A program made the position numbers and the translations under genes. 36,273 nucleotides of DNA, from the NCBI GenBank assembly GCA_963629425.1, contig CAVGIU010000006.1:1-36273 (forward strand), written 5' to 3'. Below the pieces are notes generated by a model that searched no databases, was not told the origin of the DNA, and saw only the letters and a list, made by a program, of their open reading frames with translations. Positions 17,279 through 25,323 of the stretch are shown here, piece by piece (position 1 is the stretch's first letter; each line of letters opens with the position of its first letter). This DNA comes from F23-B02 sp963629425 (lineage in GTDB: Bacteria; Bacillota; Clostridia; Oscillospirales; Oscillospiraceae).

Positions 17279-17664
17279 TGGAGATAGTAATAAAGGCTGC
17301 GGCAGCAGCAATCATCTCAGCGCTGTGTATTCTGCTTATAAGAAAGAGCAATCAGGAGATCGGACTTGCCGCCGCGCTCGCTGCCGCAGCAGTTATCTGC
17401 TTTTCGTCGGTACAGCTTTTTGAGAGCATCCTCGAGCTTGTTCGATACGCCATATCGCAGACTGGCCTCAGCTCAGCGCTGTTTCTTCCGATAATCAAAT
17501 GCGTCGGCATAGCCATTATAGTCAAGATAACGGCCGGACTGTGCAAGGATGCATGTCAGAGCGGAATAGCCTCGGCTGTTGAAATGCTCGGTTCTGCTGC
17601 CGCGCTGTTCACGGCGCTTCCCTTAATAAGCTCACTTTTAGAGACAATCGACGGACTGATATGA
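17278..17664 (+). CDS. spoIIIAD: Stage III sporulation protein AD
   Basis: Membrane component of the SpoIIIA channel, related to SpoIIIAC with an extra helical pair. The 128-residue product has four hydrophobic segments. The loop RKSNQEIGLAAALA is at the position of the equivalent SpoIIIAC loop, and KCVGIAIIVKITAGLCKDAC is typical of AD proteins. It overlaps AC at the start and AE at the end (ATGA). Confidence 0.96.
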   Translation: MEIVIKAAAAAIISALCILLIRKSNQEIGLAAALAAAAVICFSSVQLFESILELVRYAISQTGLSSALFLPIIKCVGIAIIVKITAGLCKDACQSGIASAVEMLGSAAALFTALPLISSLLETIDGLI

Positions 17665-18716
17665 AAAAGCTTATATCTATTCTTATATTTTCGATTCTTC
17701 TTATAACGCCGTGCTATGCCGCGCCCTATGAAGACGCTCAGTTGCACGATTCGCTGCCGGACTATGCCGATGAGCTCGTTGGAGACTCTGCGCAATCTCC
17801 GCAGGATGGGCTGTCAAGACTGGGCAGTGCGTTCACCGAGGCAGTTTCGGGAGGCATCGACGGCATTATAAAGCGCGCTTTGAGCATAATCGCTGTAGCT
17901 ATGATATGTGCCGTGCTAAGCGTGTTCTGCGACGATGCCCCCGAATACGTAACGCTCGGCGGGTGCGCGGCAATAGCGATAATAAGCGTTACCGACGTTA
18001 ATTCGTTCATATCGTCGGGCGCGGAGGTCATAACGACACTGTCGGGCTTTTCAAAAACGCTGCTTCCGGCGATGTGTGCTGCCTCCGCCGCCTGCGGAAC
18101 GCTTTCTTCGGCGACGGTCAAATACGCAGCGTCCGTACTTTTTATGGATTCCTTCGTCACCCTCGCGCAGAGCGTTATACTGCCGCTCATCTATGCCTAT
18201 CTTGCCGTGAGCATAGCATCGTCATCCTTCGGGAACAAAAGTCTCGGTGATATATCAGCGCTGTTAAAACGCGTGAGCACACTTTTGATGATAGCGACAG
18301 CGCTCGGCTTTACGGCATACATAAGCATAAGCTCTATAGTTGCCTCCGGCGGAGACGCCGTTGCGTCAAAGCTTACAAAGACCGCGATCTCCACGGTGCT
18401 TCCCGTCGTCGGCAGCATTATATCGGATGCTGCGTCCACAGTTGTCGCCGGAGCGGAGGCAATGCGCAACACCGTCGGTATTTTCGGCATGCTTGCGCTG
18501 CTTGCCGTGTGCGTTTCGCCGTTTGCGATCATGGCAGTCAATTATCTCGGTTATAAGCTCACGGCGGCAGCCGTGAGAGCCTTCGGATGCAAAAAGCTTG
18601 CCTCACTGACAGACTGCATCGCTTCTGCCATAGGAATGACCCTCGGTCTTGCGGGCTGCTGCGCGATAATCCTGTTCGTGTCTATGGCAATATCCATAAA
18701 GGCGGTGGGCGGTTAA
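17661..18716 (+). CDS. spoIIIAE: Stage III sporulation protein AE
   Basis: Large multi-pass membrane protein of the SpoIIIA channel. The 351-residue product begins with a likely cleavable signal sequence (residues 1-20, ending CYAAP). A short outer region and about seven or eight hydrophobic helices follow. It is somewhat shorter than the B. subtilis protein as I recall it (about 400). The start overlaps AD by ATGA and the end overlaps AF by TAATG. Confidence 0.95.
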   Translation: MKKLISILIFSILLITPCYAAPYEDAQLHDSLPDYADELVGDSAQSPQDGLSRLGSAFTEAVSGGIDGIIKRALSIIAVAMICAVLSVFCDDAPEYVTLGGCAAIAIISVTDVNSFISSGAEVITTLSGFSKTLLPAMCAASAACGTLSSATVKYAASVLFMDSFVTLAQSVILPLIYAYLAVSIASSSFGNKSLGDISALLKRVSTLLMIATALGFTAYISISSIVASGGDAVASKLTKTAISTVLPVVGSIISDAASTVVAGAEAMRNTVGIFGMLALLAVCVSPFAIMAVNYLGYKLTAAAVRAFGCKKLASLTDCIASAIGMTLGLAGCCAIILFVSMAISIKAVGG

Positions 18717-19216
18717 TGGCGGAGCTTTTAAGTCAATGGCTGCACGCAGTCATATATACCGGCATTATATGCTCAATTGCGATTCTGCTGACGCCAGAGG
18801 GCAGGGTGAAGAAGTCACTGGCAATAATCTGCGCCGTGGCAATGTGCGCCGCTATCGCTTCGCCGCTTGCCGAGCTTGATTTTGACGCATATTCCAAAGC
18901 AATGGCACGTTATGAGCGCGACGCCGAGCGGTATATCAGCAAGGGTGAAGACTACAGCAAAAATTTAAACCGCACTATCATAGAAGACGAGTGCCGGGCA
19001 TATATATTGGACAAAGCCGATGAGATCGGCGCTGAGCTATCGGATGTTACCGTGACGGCAATGTGGAGCAGCGACGGCTATTGGTACCCGCACGAGGTTA
19101 GGATCGTTTCCTCGGCTGCAGATGAGCAGAAGAGCAGACTGTCCGATTATATCCAGACACAGCTGGGAATAAGCATAAGCGATCAGAATTGGAGTGATGA
19201 AGCAAATGACCGATAA
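18716..19216 (+). CDS. spoIIIAF: Stage III sporulation protein AF
   Basis: Membrane-anchored ring-forming component with a ring-building-motif-like domain facing the intermembrane space. The 166-residue product has two N-terminal membrane helices (about 8-27 and 34-52). A soluble domain follows with IIEDECRAYILDKADEIG and VTVTAMWSSDGYWYPHEV, matching the family pattern. ATG 18716 overlaps the AE stop; an in-frame start at 18587 runs through AE in another frame and is rejected. The end overlaps spoIIIAG by 20 bases. Confidence 0.94.
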   Translation: MAELLSQWLHAVIYTGIICSIAILLTPEGRVKKSLAIICAVAMCAAIASPLAELDFDAYSKAMARYERDAERYISKGEDYSKNLNRTIIEDECRAYILDKADEIGAELSDVTVTAMWSSDGYWYPHEVRIVSSAADEQKSRLSDYIQTQLGISISDQNWSDEANDR

Positions 19217-19538
19217 ACTGAAAAATGGGTTAAATAAATTCAAATACCCTCTGCTCGCGCTCGTGCTGGGGCTTATAATAATGCTTATCCCCATAGGCGG
19301 CACAAGCTCTCACGATACCGCGCAGAGCGATGAGCAGCGCCTCGCGTCGGTGCTGCAAAAATGCGACGGGGTAGGAGACGCGACAGTGCTCCTGTCTGAT
19401 ACCGGAGCCATCGTTGTATGCGAAGGAGCGGATAGCGCCGCCGTAAAGCTTTCGGTAGTGAATGCCGTGGAAGCCTTTACGGGCTTTTCCGGCGATAGCA
19501 TTCAGGTAATCAAAACTGCGCCGAATATAGGAGGGTAA
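19197..19538 (+). CDS. spoIIIAG: Stage III sporulation protein AG, unusually short
   Basis: In B. subtilis, SpoIIIAG forms a large ring between the two spore membranes through a ring-building motif with a long inserted beta-triangle. This product has only about 113 residues against about 230 there. It has an N-terminal membrane segment (about 17-33) and a short linker. The core then runs SDEQRLASVLQKCDGVGDATVLL, written here in two parts: SDEQRLASVLQKC and DGVGDATVLL. It continues directly with TGAIVVCEGADSAAVKLSVV and ends in IQVIK. The segment that would hold the beta-triangle is missing without a frameshift. Starts at GTG 19194, ATG 19197 or ATG 19206 are all possible; GGAG at 19191-19194 fits 19206 at long spacing. 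Confidence 0.9.
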   Translation: MKQMTDKLKNGLNKFKYPLLALVLGLIIMLIPIGGTSSHDTAQSDEQRLASVLQKCDGVGDATVLLSDTGAIVVCEGADSAAVKLSVVNAVEAFTGFSGDSIQVIKTAPNIGG

Positions 19539-19539
19539 A

Positions 19540-20079
19540 ATGAAGCATATTAAAAGGAATGTAACTATTGCGGCGGTGCTGCTGCTCGTGTGCGCGGCGG
19601 TCTATCTTAACTGGTCGTACAACAACAAATGGGGGACAGCTGATCCCACAATGGTAAAGGCTGAGGATGCGGCGATGAAGGCCGCAAACGAAGCCTATGA
19701 AGCTGCAAACACAAACAGCTCAAGCGGATATTTTGCCGAAGCACGTCTTAACCGTCAGGTATCGCGCGACGAAGCGATGAAGCTTCTTGAGGATGCGGTC
19801 AAGTCTGACACAGCATCGCAGGAGACGATAGATTCTGCGATGACGTCCATATCAGCCATGGCAAACTACTCCATGAAGGAATCCCAGCTTGAGAATAAGC
19901 TCTTGGCAAAGGACTTTTCCGACTGCGTTGTGTATATGAGCGAAGATTCGATAACGGTCGCCGTGCCCGCTCCGAAGGACGGACTGAGCGAGGCCGCCGT
20001 GGCCAGGATAACCGAGACAGTTACCTCAGAGACCTCCTATAAGGTGTCTCAGCTCAATGTGATCGAGGTGCCATCATAA
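19540..20079 (+). CDS. spoIIIAH: Stage III sporulation protein AH
   Basis: Mother-cell partner of forespore SpoIIQ in the channel, with a YscJ-like ring domain. The 179-residue product has an N-terminal membrane segment (about 8-25) and an alanine-rich helical linker. The C-terminal domain has SQETIDSAMTSISAMANY and DSITVAVPAPKDGLSEAAVA. AGGAGGG lies directly upstream of the ATG. It is the last gene of the operon and is followed at once by a terminator. Confidence 0.96.
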   Translation: MKHIKRNVTIAAVLLLVCAAVYLNWSYNNKWGTADPTMVKAEDAAMKAANEAYEAANTNSSSGYFAEARLNRQVSRDEAMKLLEDAVKSDTASQETIDSAMTSISAMANYSMKESQLENKLLAKDFSDCVVYMSEDSITVAVPAPKDGLSEAAVARITETVTSETSYKVSQLNVIEVPS

Positions 20080-20106
20080 AAAAGACGGGAAAAGCCCGTC
20101 TTTTTT
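20078..20106. terminator. Bidirectional-type terminator after spoIIIAH
   Basis: A 6-bp GC-rich stem (20084-20089 with 20095-20100) has a 5-base loop and is flanked by A6 on the left and T6 on the right. It begins inside the spoIIIAH stop codon and separates the sporulation operon from the asp23/nusB group. Confidence 0.88.
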
Positions 20107-20127
20107 CTTTATTTTTGCCTTATGTTG

Positions 20128-20136
20128 TGGTACAAT
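20128..20136 (+). promoter_or_regulatory. Candidate extended -10 promoter for the Asp23-nusB group
   Basis: TGGTACAAT at 20128-20136 fits the extended -10 form TGnTATAAT with one mismatch. No good -35 box is seen at the normal distance; the upstream region is T-rich. Transcription would begin near 20143, just before the palindrome at 20151. Confidence 0.5.
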
Positions 20137-20150
20137 ACTATGACAGAATT

Positions 20151-20169
20151 TCTGCACCGTCGGTGCAGA
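20151..20169. repeat. Perfect 19-base palindrome in the Asp23 gene leader
   Basis: The nine bases TCTGCACCG are followed by a single T and their exact reverse complement CGGTGCAGA. It lies between the candidate promoter and the ribosome binding site ATGGAGG (20173-20179). It could be an operator for a dimeric repressor or a leader hairpin; there is no T-tract, so it is not a terminator. Confidence 0.75.
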
Positions 20170-20186
20170 CACAATGGAGGCACTTT

Positions 20187-20549
20187 ATGAGCGAAAATTA
20201 CATCAGCTGCAAAGCCGAAAACGGCAGCATAAATATATCAGAGGAAGTCATTTCCGCAATGGTACGCACGGCCGTGACCGAGGTCGAGGGCGTTGCGGCA
20301 ATATCCAACACGACGACCGGCGAGATTGCAGAACTCATCGGAATAAAGACCATGTCCAAGGGCATCACCGTTCAGATAATTGAAGATACCGTCAAGGTCG
20401 ACGTTATCATTCTCGTCCGCTACGGCTGCAATATCGTCAATGTAGCGCGCGACGTGCAGAATTCCGTCGGAGAAGTCGTTCAGGCTGTTACCGGCATTGA
20501 AAAGGCAGAGATAAACGTTCACGTCTCGGGCGTTGCGTTTGAAAAGTAA
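20187..20549 (+). CDS. yqhY: Asp23/Gls24 family protein (YqhY-like)
   Basis: The 120-residue cytoplasmic product has the Asp23 pattern: a segment with GSINISEEVISAMVRTAV, the conserved EVEGVAAI, then KGITVQIIEDTVKVDVIILV and a closing NVHVSGVAF. In B. subtilis, YqhY lies next to accBC and nusB and is tied genetically to acetyl-CoA carboxylase activity; here accBC is absent but nusB follows. I chose ATG 20187, preceded by GGAGG; an in-frame start at 20115 lies within the promoter region. The exact biochemical role is unknown. Confidence 0.93.
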   Translation: MSENYISCKAENGSINISEEVISAMVRTAVTEVEGVAAISNTTTGEIAELIGIKTMSKGITVQIIEDTVKVDVIILVRYGCNIVNVARDVQNSVGEVVQAVTGIEKAEINVHVSGVAFEK

Positions 20550-20567
20550 GATACGAGGTATTTGGGA

Positions 20568-21065
20568 ATGAAGAGAACTACCGCAAGAGAAATAGCGGTG
20601 CAGCTCAGCTTTTACGCATGCGCAAGCGAAAAGCCCGTTGACGAGCTGCTTGAGCAGTTTTTCAGCAGAGAGTATTATGATACTCTCGCGCAGGAAAATG
20701 AGCTGTTTGCTGAGTACCCCGAGAAAAAGCAGCGCGAGTATATCTCGCGTCTTGTCACAACTGTCTGCGACTATCGCGTTCAGATAGACAAGCTTATCGA
20801 AAAGTACGCTCAGGGCTGGAAGCCGGAGAGAATGTCCAAAACGGCAATGGCCATCCTGCGCTGTGCCGTGAGCGAGATAATGTATATGGACGATATCCCT
20901 TCCGGCACCGCGATAAACGAGGCGATCGAGCTTGCAAAGGGCTATGACGAGCCGGAGACCGTTGCGTTCATAAACGGCATTCTCGGCGGTATAATGCGCG
21001 GAGAGCTTTCAGATACAGACGTCCCCGAAGAAGCAGAAGCTGAGACTGTTACGGAGACGGTGTGA
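20568..21065 (+). CDS. nusB: Transcription antitermination protein NusB
   Basis: All-helical RNA-binding protein that pairs with NusE (S10) in rRNA antitermination. The 165-residue product begins MKRTTAREIAVQLSFYA and carries the family core MSKTAMAILRCAVSEIMYM, then IPSGTAINEAIELAKGY and FINGILGGI. An acidic tail of about 15 residues follows. ATG 20568 is preferred over TTG 20562. The stop overlaps the xseA start (TGATG). Confidence 0.95.
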   Translation: MKRTTAREIAVQLSFYACASEKPVDELLEQFFSREYYDTLAQENELFAEYPEKKQREYISRLVTTVCDYRVQIDKLIEKYAQGWKPERMSKTAMAILRCAVSEIMYMDDIPSGTAINEAIELAKGYDEPETVAFINGILGGIMRGELSDTDVPEEAEAETVTETV

Positions 21066-22279
21066 TGAATCAGGAGACCCTTACCGTATCCGAGCTTAAC
21101 CAAATAATAAAAACGCTTATAGACGGAGAACCCCGCCTTAACAAGGTCTGCGTGCGCGGCGAATTGTCAAACTATAAGATATATCCGTCGGGGCACCATT
21201 ATTTCACGCTCAAGGATGCCGAAAGCAGTCTTCGCTGTGTTATGTTTAAAAGCAGTGCGTCCAAGCTGCGCTTTCGCCCCGAAAGCGGAATGGGTGTCAC
21301 TGCTTTTGGGCGTATATCGGTCTTTCCCCGCGACGGAGCTTATCAGCTTTACTGCACCGATCTCATCCCCGAGGGGACGGGAGACCTTCAGATAGCCTAC
21401 GAGCAGCTCAAGGCAAAGCTTGCCGCCGAAGGGCTGTTCGACCCGGCTCATAAAAAGCCGCTGCCGCAGTTTCCCGAAAAGATAGCTATCATAACCTCGT
21501 CTGCCGGTGCTGCCGTTCATGATATGATACGCATACTCGGAACACGCTGGAGCATGACAAAGGTCGTTTTGCTGCCGGTTCGGGTCCAGGGCGTTGAGGC
21601 TCCGCCGGAGATAGTCGGCGCCATACGCTATGCAAACCGCCATAAGGTCGCGGATCTCATAATAACGGGCCGCGGCGGCGGATCTATAGAAGACCTGTGG
21701 GCATTTAACGATGAGCGCGTTGCAAGGGCAATATACGAATCCGAGCTGCCGGTCATCTCTGCCGTCGGACACGAGCCGGACGTCACCATAGCCGACTATG
21801 TCGCCGATGTCAGAGCTTCGACTCCGTCAAACGCAGCCGAAATAGCTGTTCCCGACGAGGGCGAGATACGCGAGTATCTCATGAACATTAGCATTCGCCA
21901 AACACAGGCCATGAAGAAAAGCCTCAGCCGCATGAACACTCGGCTCGACGATATAAAAAGCCGCCGCGTTCTGCAGGATCCCATGGCCTATGTCGACACG
22001 AAGCGCACGGAGCTTGACTATGTGCGCGGAAAGCTTATAGCCGCCGCGGAAAAGACGAATGCCGCAAACCGCCATAAGTTCGTTGCGCTCGCCTCATCAC
22101 TTGACGCGATGAGCCCGCTCAAGGTGCTTGGCAGGGGATATGCTATAGCGTCAAAGGAAAACGGCGAGCTTATAAAAAGCGTCAGCGATGCAAACTCAGG
22201 CGATAAACTGAGTCTGAGTGTCTCTGACGGCCTTATAAAATGTACTGTGGATGAAAGTGAGGCAAAGAGCCATGGCTAA
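21065..22279 (+). CDS. xseA: Exodeoxyribonuclease VII large subunit
   Basis: Catalytic subunit of a nuclease that degrades single-stranded DNA from both ends. The 404-residue product has an N-terminal OB-fold (residues 1-100, with VRGELSNYK and GHHYFTLKD). The catalytic core has ITSSAGAAVHDMI, RGGGSIEDLWAFND and SAVGHEPDVTIADYVAD. A coiled-coil region and a closing segment with KVLGRGYAI follow. ATG 21065 is used; GTG 21062 would add one residue. In B. subtilis folD stands between nusB and xseA, but not here. The end overlaps xseB by 8 bases. Confidence 0.96.
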   Translation: MNQETLTVSELNQIIKTLIDGEPRLNKVCVRGELSNYKIYPSGHHYFTLKDAESSLRCVMFKSSASKLRFRPESGMGVTAFGRISVFPRDGAYQLYCTDLIPEGTGDLQIAYEQLKAKLAAEGLFDPAHKKPLPQFPEKIAIITSSAGAAVHDMIRILGTRWSMTKVVLLPVRVQGVEAPPEIVGAIRYANRHKVADLIITGRGGGSIEDLWAFNDERVARAIYESELPVISAVGHEPDVTIADYVADVRASTPSNAAEIAVPDEGEIREYLMNISIRQTQAMKKSLSRMNTRLDDIKSRRVLQDPMAYVDTKRTELDYVRGKLIAAAEKTNAANRHKFVALASSLDAMSPLKVLGRGYAIASKENGELIKSVSDANSGDKLSLSVSDGLIKCTVDESEAKSHG

Positions 22280-22499
22280 AGAAAAACCAAGCTTCGAGGA
22301 GTCGGTAAAGCGGCTCGATGAGATAGTAAAGCAGCTTGAGCGCGGCGATGCTCCGCTGAGCGAGTCACTCAAGCTTTTCGAGGAGGGCACCGCTCTCATA
22401 TCCAATTGCGACACTCTGCTCGGAGAGGCCGAGCAAAAGGTAGTGAAGCTCAGAAAAGGTCAGGACGGCGAGCCGGAAGAGCTCCCATTTGGTGAATGA
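22272..22499 (+). CDS. xseB: Exodeoxyribonuclease VII small subunit
   Basis: Small helical partner of XseA. The 75-residue product has the family core SFEESVKRLDEIVKQLERGD, then PLSESLKLFEEGTALI. I chose ATG 22272 (MAKEKPSFEE) because it gives the usual length and overlaps the xseA stop; an in-frame ATG at 22251 would add seven residues inside xseA. It ends 1 base before the ispA ATG. Confidence 0.95.
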   Translation: MAKEKPSFEESVKRLDEIVKQLERGDAPLSESLKLFEEGTALISNCDTLLGEAEQKVVKLRKGQDGEPEELPFGE

Positions 22500-22500
22500 T

Positions 22501-23367
22501 ATGACTGCAAACGAATATAAGAAAATCGTGGACGCTGAGCTTTCGGAATACTTTGTTCCCTCGGGTCTGAGCTACGATGGCCTTCTTGAGTCAATGCATT
22601 ACAGCCTGAAGGCGGGCGGAAAGCGTATTCGCCCAATACTCGTTTTGGAGTTCTGCCGCATATCCGGCGGCGATATAGAGAAGGCGCTGCCCGTTGCCTG
22701 CGCCATTGAAATGCTGCACACATACAGCCTTATCCACGACGACCTTCCGTGCATGGATAATGACGATCTTCGCCGCGGCAAGCCGACAAATCATGTTGTC
22801 TACGGTGAATGTACAGCGACTCTTGCCGGTGACGCTCTTCAGGCCGAGGCATTCGGCACGATAGTACGCAGCTCACTTTCGGCAGAAGCAAGGGCAAATT
22901 GCGTTGAGATCCTCGCCGACGCGGTCGGCAGCGACGGAATGTGCGCGGGACAGTACCTTGATATGATAGGCGAAAGCAAGATACTTTCTGAGGAGGAGCT
23001 TAACGATATAAATTCGCGCAAGACCGGCGCACTGCTCATAGCGGCCTGCCGTATGGGTGTTGCTGCGGCGGGCGGGAACGAAGCAATGCTCGAAGCTGCC
23101 GCACAGTATGGCGCATGCGTCGGCGCGGCGTTTCAAATCCGCGACGATATCCTGGACGTTATAAGCACAAGCGAGGAGCTCGGAAAGCCCGTGGGCTCGG
23201 ATGCCGAGGAGCATAAGAATACTTACATGGCGCTGCTCGGTGAGGAAAAGTGCATGGAAATGATCGAAAATCTCACAAAGCAGGCCGAAAATGCGCTTTC
23301 AGGCGCGTTTGAAGATACGAAATTTCTCTGCGAGCTTGCCGATTCCATGGTAACAAGAAAAAATTGA
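22501..23367 (+). CDS. ispA: Polyprenyl (farnesyl/geranyl) diphosphate synthase
   Basis: Condenses isopentenyl diphosphate with allylic diphosphates to make short-chain isoprenoids. The 288-residue product has the first aspartate-rich motif DDLPCMD (80-86) followed by DDLRRGKPTNH, and the second motif in FQIRDDILD. GGKRIRPIL near the N-terminus binds diphosphate. I chose ATG 22501, which follows xseB by one base; TTG 22489 is less likely. The product chain length (farnesyl is usual for this context) cannot be proven by eye. The next gene, dxs, supplies the same pathway. Confidence 0.94.
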   Translation: MTANEYKKIVDAELSEYFVPSGLSYDGLLESMHYSLKAGGKRIRPILVLEFCRISGGDIEKALPVACAIEMLHTYSLIHDDLPCMDNDDLRRGKPTNHVVYGECTATLAGDALQAEAFGTIVRSSLSAEARANCVEILADAVGSDGMCAGQYLDMIGESKILSEEELNDINSRKTGALLIAACRMGVAAAGGNEAMLEAAAQYGACVGAAFQIRDDILDVISTSEELGKPVGSDAEEHKNTYMALLGEEKCMEMIENLTKQAENALSGAFEDTKFLCELADSMVTRKN

Positions 23368-23382
23368 AGTGAATAATCTGTA

Positions 23383-23422
23383 AAACCGCGGCGAATGTCT
23401 ATTGTAATATTCGCCGCGGTTT
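23383..23422 (+). terminator. Hairpin after ispA, probable terminator
   Basis: A perfect stem of about 14 bp (23383-23396 with 23409-23422) surrounds a 12-base loop. The following TTGTTATT is only partly T-rich, so termination may be incomplete. It separates the nusB-ispA group from dxs. Confidence 0.7.
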
Positions 23423-23431
23423 GTTATTATG

Positions 23432-23437
23432 TATAAT
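23432..23437 (+). promoter_or_regulatory. Possible -10 box upstream of dxs
   Basis: TATAAT lies in a very AT-rich stretch 42 bases before the dxs start and just after a likely terminator. No convincing -35 box was found at 16-18 bases, so this is only a candidate. Confidence 0.35.
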
Positions 23438-23478
23438 AGTATATTTTGCGAATATTTAATTAATTATGAGGTGTTGTT

Positions 23479-25323
23479 TTGAATATTTTGAATAAAGTCA
23501 ATTCCTCTAACGATATAAAGCGCCTGAGTAAAAGCGAGCTTCCGCAGCTTTGCAGTGAGCTGCGCGAGTTTATTGTCGAAAGCGTTTCAAAAACGGGCGG
23601 ACATCTGGCTTCCAATTTGGGAACTGTCGAGCTCACAGTTGCCCTGCACAGAGTGTATGACAGTACGGCCGACAGGATAGTATTCGATGTAGGTCACCAG
23701 AGCTATGCGCACAAGATAATCACCGGGCGGCGCGACGATTTCGGAACATTGCGCTGCTATGGCGGACTTTCGGGCTTTCCAAAGCCTTATGAGGCCGATG
23801 ATGACGCTTTTATCGCGGGACATGCCTCAAATTCTGTTTCGGTCGCGTTCGGAATGGCGAGAGCAAGGACAATAAAGGGCGAAAAATACAGCGTATGCGC
23901 CGTTATCGGTGACGGTGCACTTACAGGCGGCCTCGCATATGAGGGGCTTGCAAACGTCGGCGGCAGCAGCGAGCCGTTGGTCATAATTCTGAATGATAAC
24001 GGCATGAGCATAAACGGCAACGTCGGCGGCATGGCAAAGCTTCTGTCCAAAGAACGTGTAAAGCCGGGATATATAAATTTTAAGCGCTGGTACAGGCATG
24101 CTGTAAGTGGTATGGACGGTCTGTACAATGCAAGCCATAAGCTGAAAGAGGCGCTTAAAAAGTCAATACTGCCGACAAATATGTTCGACTCCATGGGTAT
24201 ATATTATCTCGGCCCTGTTGACGGGCACGACGTCGATCAGCTGGAAACAGTAATACGCTGGGCTAAAGAGATGAACACACCTGTGCTCGTACATGTCATA
24301 AGCAAAAAGGGTAAGGGCTGCAAATATGCCGAGGAGCACCCCGAAAAATATCACGGCGTCGGCAAATTTGACCCCGCCACGGGTGAAATGCAGCCTTCAA
24401 AGCTCTGTTTTTCCTCGGTTTTCGGGAAAAAGCTCACCCAACTTGCCGAAATAAATCACGATATCGTCGCCATAACCGCAGCCATGTGCGAGGGAACAGG
24501 TCTCAACGAATTCGCAGGGCGATTTCCTAATCGATTTTTTGACGTCGGAATAGCCGAGGAGCACGCGGTCGCAATGGCTGCCGGCATGGCGAAGCAATCG
24601 CTCACACCGGTCGTCGCAATATATTCGGTTTTTCTCCAGCGCGCGTATGATATGCTCATCCACGATGTCGCACTTCAGGATCTGCATGTTGTGTTTTGTG
24701 TTGACAGAGCCGGACTCGTAGGCAATGACGGAGAAACTCACCACGGCGCGTTTGATATAAGTTATCTGCGCTCTGTGCCGCATATGCAGGTGTTGTGTCC
24801 GGCAAGTTTTGCCGAGCTTGAAGCAATGCTCGATGAGGCGATAAACCGCATGTCCGGCCCCGTAGCCATCAGATATCCGCGCGGTGGGGAGGGCCGATAT
24901 GCAGACTGCATGACAGGTGCCTGCGTGAAACTCCGTGACGGCGGCGACATTACTATAGCCGCTTACGGAACAGATATAAATATCGCCCTCGATACGGCAG
25001 AAAAGCTTGCAGATAAGGGCATCCGCGCCGATGTATTTAAGCTTTCGCGGCTGGATAGCCGATATTACGACGATATTATTGCGTCCATGCGGAAAACAGG
25101 CCGTTTTCTCATGAGCGAGCAGGTTTGCCAAAGCGGCTGCATAGCGGATGAGATACTTGCCTGCGCAGAGCGCGGCGGCGTGAAGATTAGCGCTGCGTAT
25201 ACGCCGAATCTTGGCAACGGCATCGTTGTTCAGGGTACAGTGCCCGAGCTTATAGCTCACTGCGGACTGGACGCCGAGAGTCTTGCCAATGCAGCTGAAA
25301 AGCTGGTCAGGGGTGAAAAATGA
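23479..25323 (+). CDS. dxs: 1-deoxy-D-xylulose-5-phosphate synthase
   Basis: Thiamine-diphosphate enzyme that joins pyruvate and glyceraldehyde-3-phosphate, the first step of the MEP isoprenoid pathway. The 614-residue product is of normal length. Visible motifs are FDVGHQSYAHKI, GDGALTGGLAYEGL with NDNGMSINGN (cofactor binding), GPVDGHD, GIAEEHAVAMAAG and DRAGLVGNDGETHHGAFD. The start is TTG 23479 with GAGGTG (23468-23473) five bases upstream; no ATG fits. It is a new transcription unit after the ispA hairpin, and its end overlaps tlyA (ATGA). Confidence 0.97.
   Translation: MNILNKVNSSNDIKRLSKSELPQLCSELREFIVESVSKTGGHLASNLGTVELTVALHRVYDSTADRIVFDVGHQSYAHKIITGRRDDFGTLRCYGGLSGFPKPYEADDDAFIAGHASNSVSVAFGMARARTIKGEKYSVCAVIGDGALTGGLAYEGLANVGGSSEPLVIILNDNGMSINGNVGGMAKLLSKERVKPGYINFKRWYRHAVSGMDGLYNASHKLKEALKKSILPTNMFDSMGIYYLGPVDGHDVDQLETVIRWAKEMNTPVLVHVISKKGKGCKYAEEHPEKYHGVGKFDPATGEMQPSKLCFSSVFGKKLTQLAEINHDIVAITAAMCEGTGLNEFAGRFPNRFFDVGIAEEHAVAMAAGMAKQSLTPVVAIYSVFLQRAYDMLIHDVALQDLHVVFCVDRAGLVGNDGETHHGAFDISYLRSVPHMQVLCPASFAELEAMLDEAINRMSGPVAIRYPRGGEGRYADCMTGACVKLRDGGDITIAAYGTDINIALDTAEKLADKGIRADVFKLSRLDSRYYDDIIASMRKTGRFLMSEQVCQSGCIADEILACAERGGVKISAAYTPNLGNGIVVQGTVPELIAHCGLDAESLANAAEKLVRGEK

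Noticed and set aside
24397..25260. Minus-strand open frame of 287 codons opposite dxs
   Set aside because: Shadow of dxs; low-complexity, no family resemblance.
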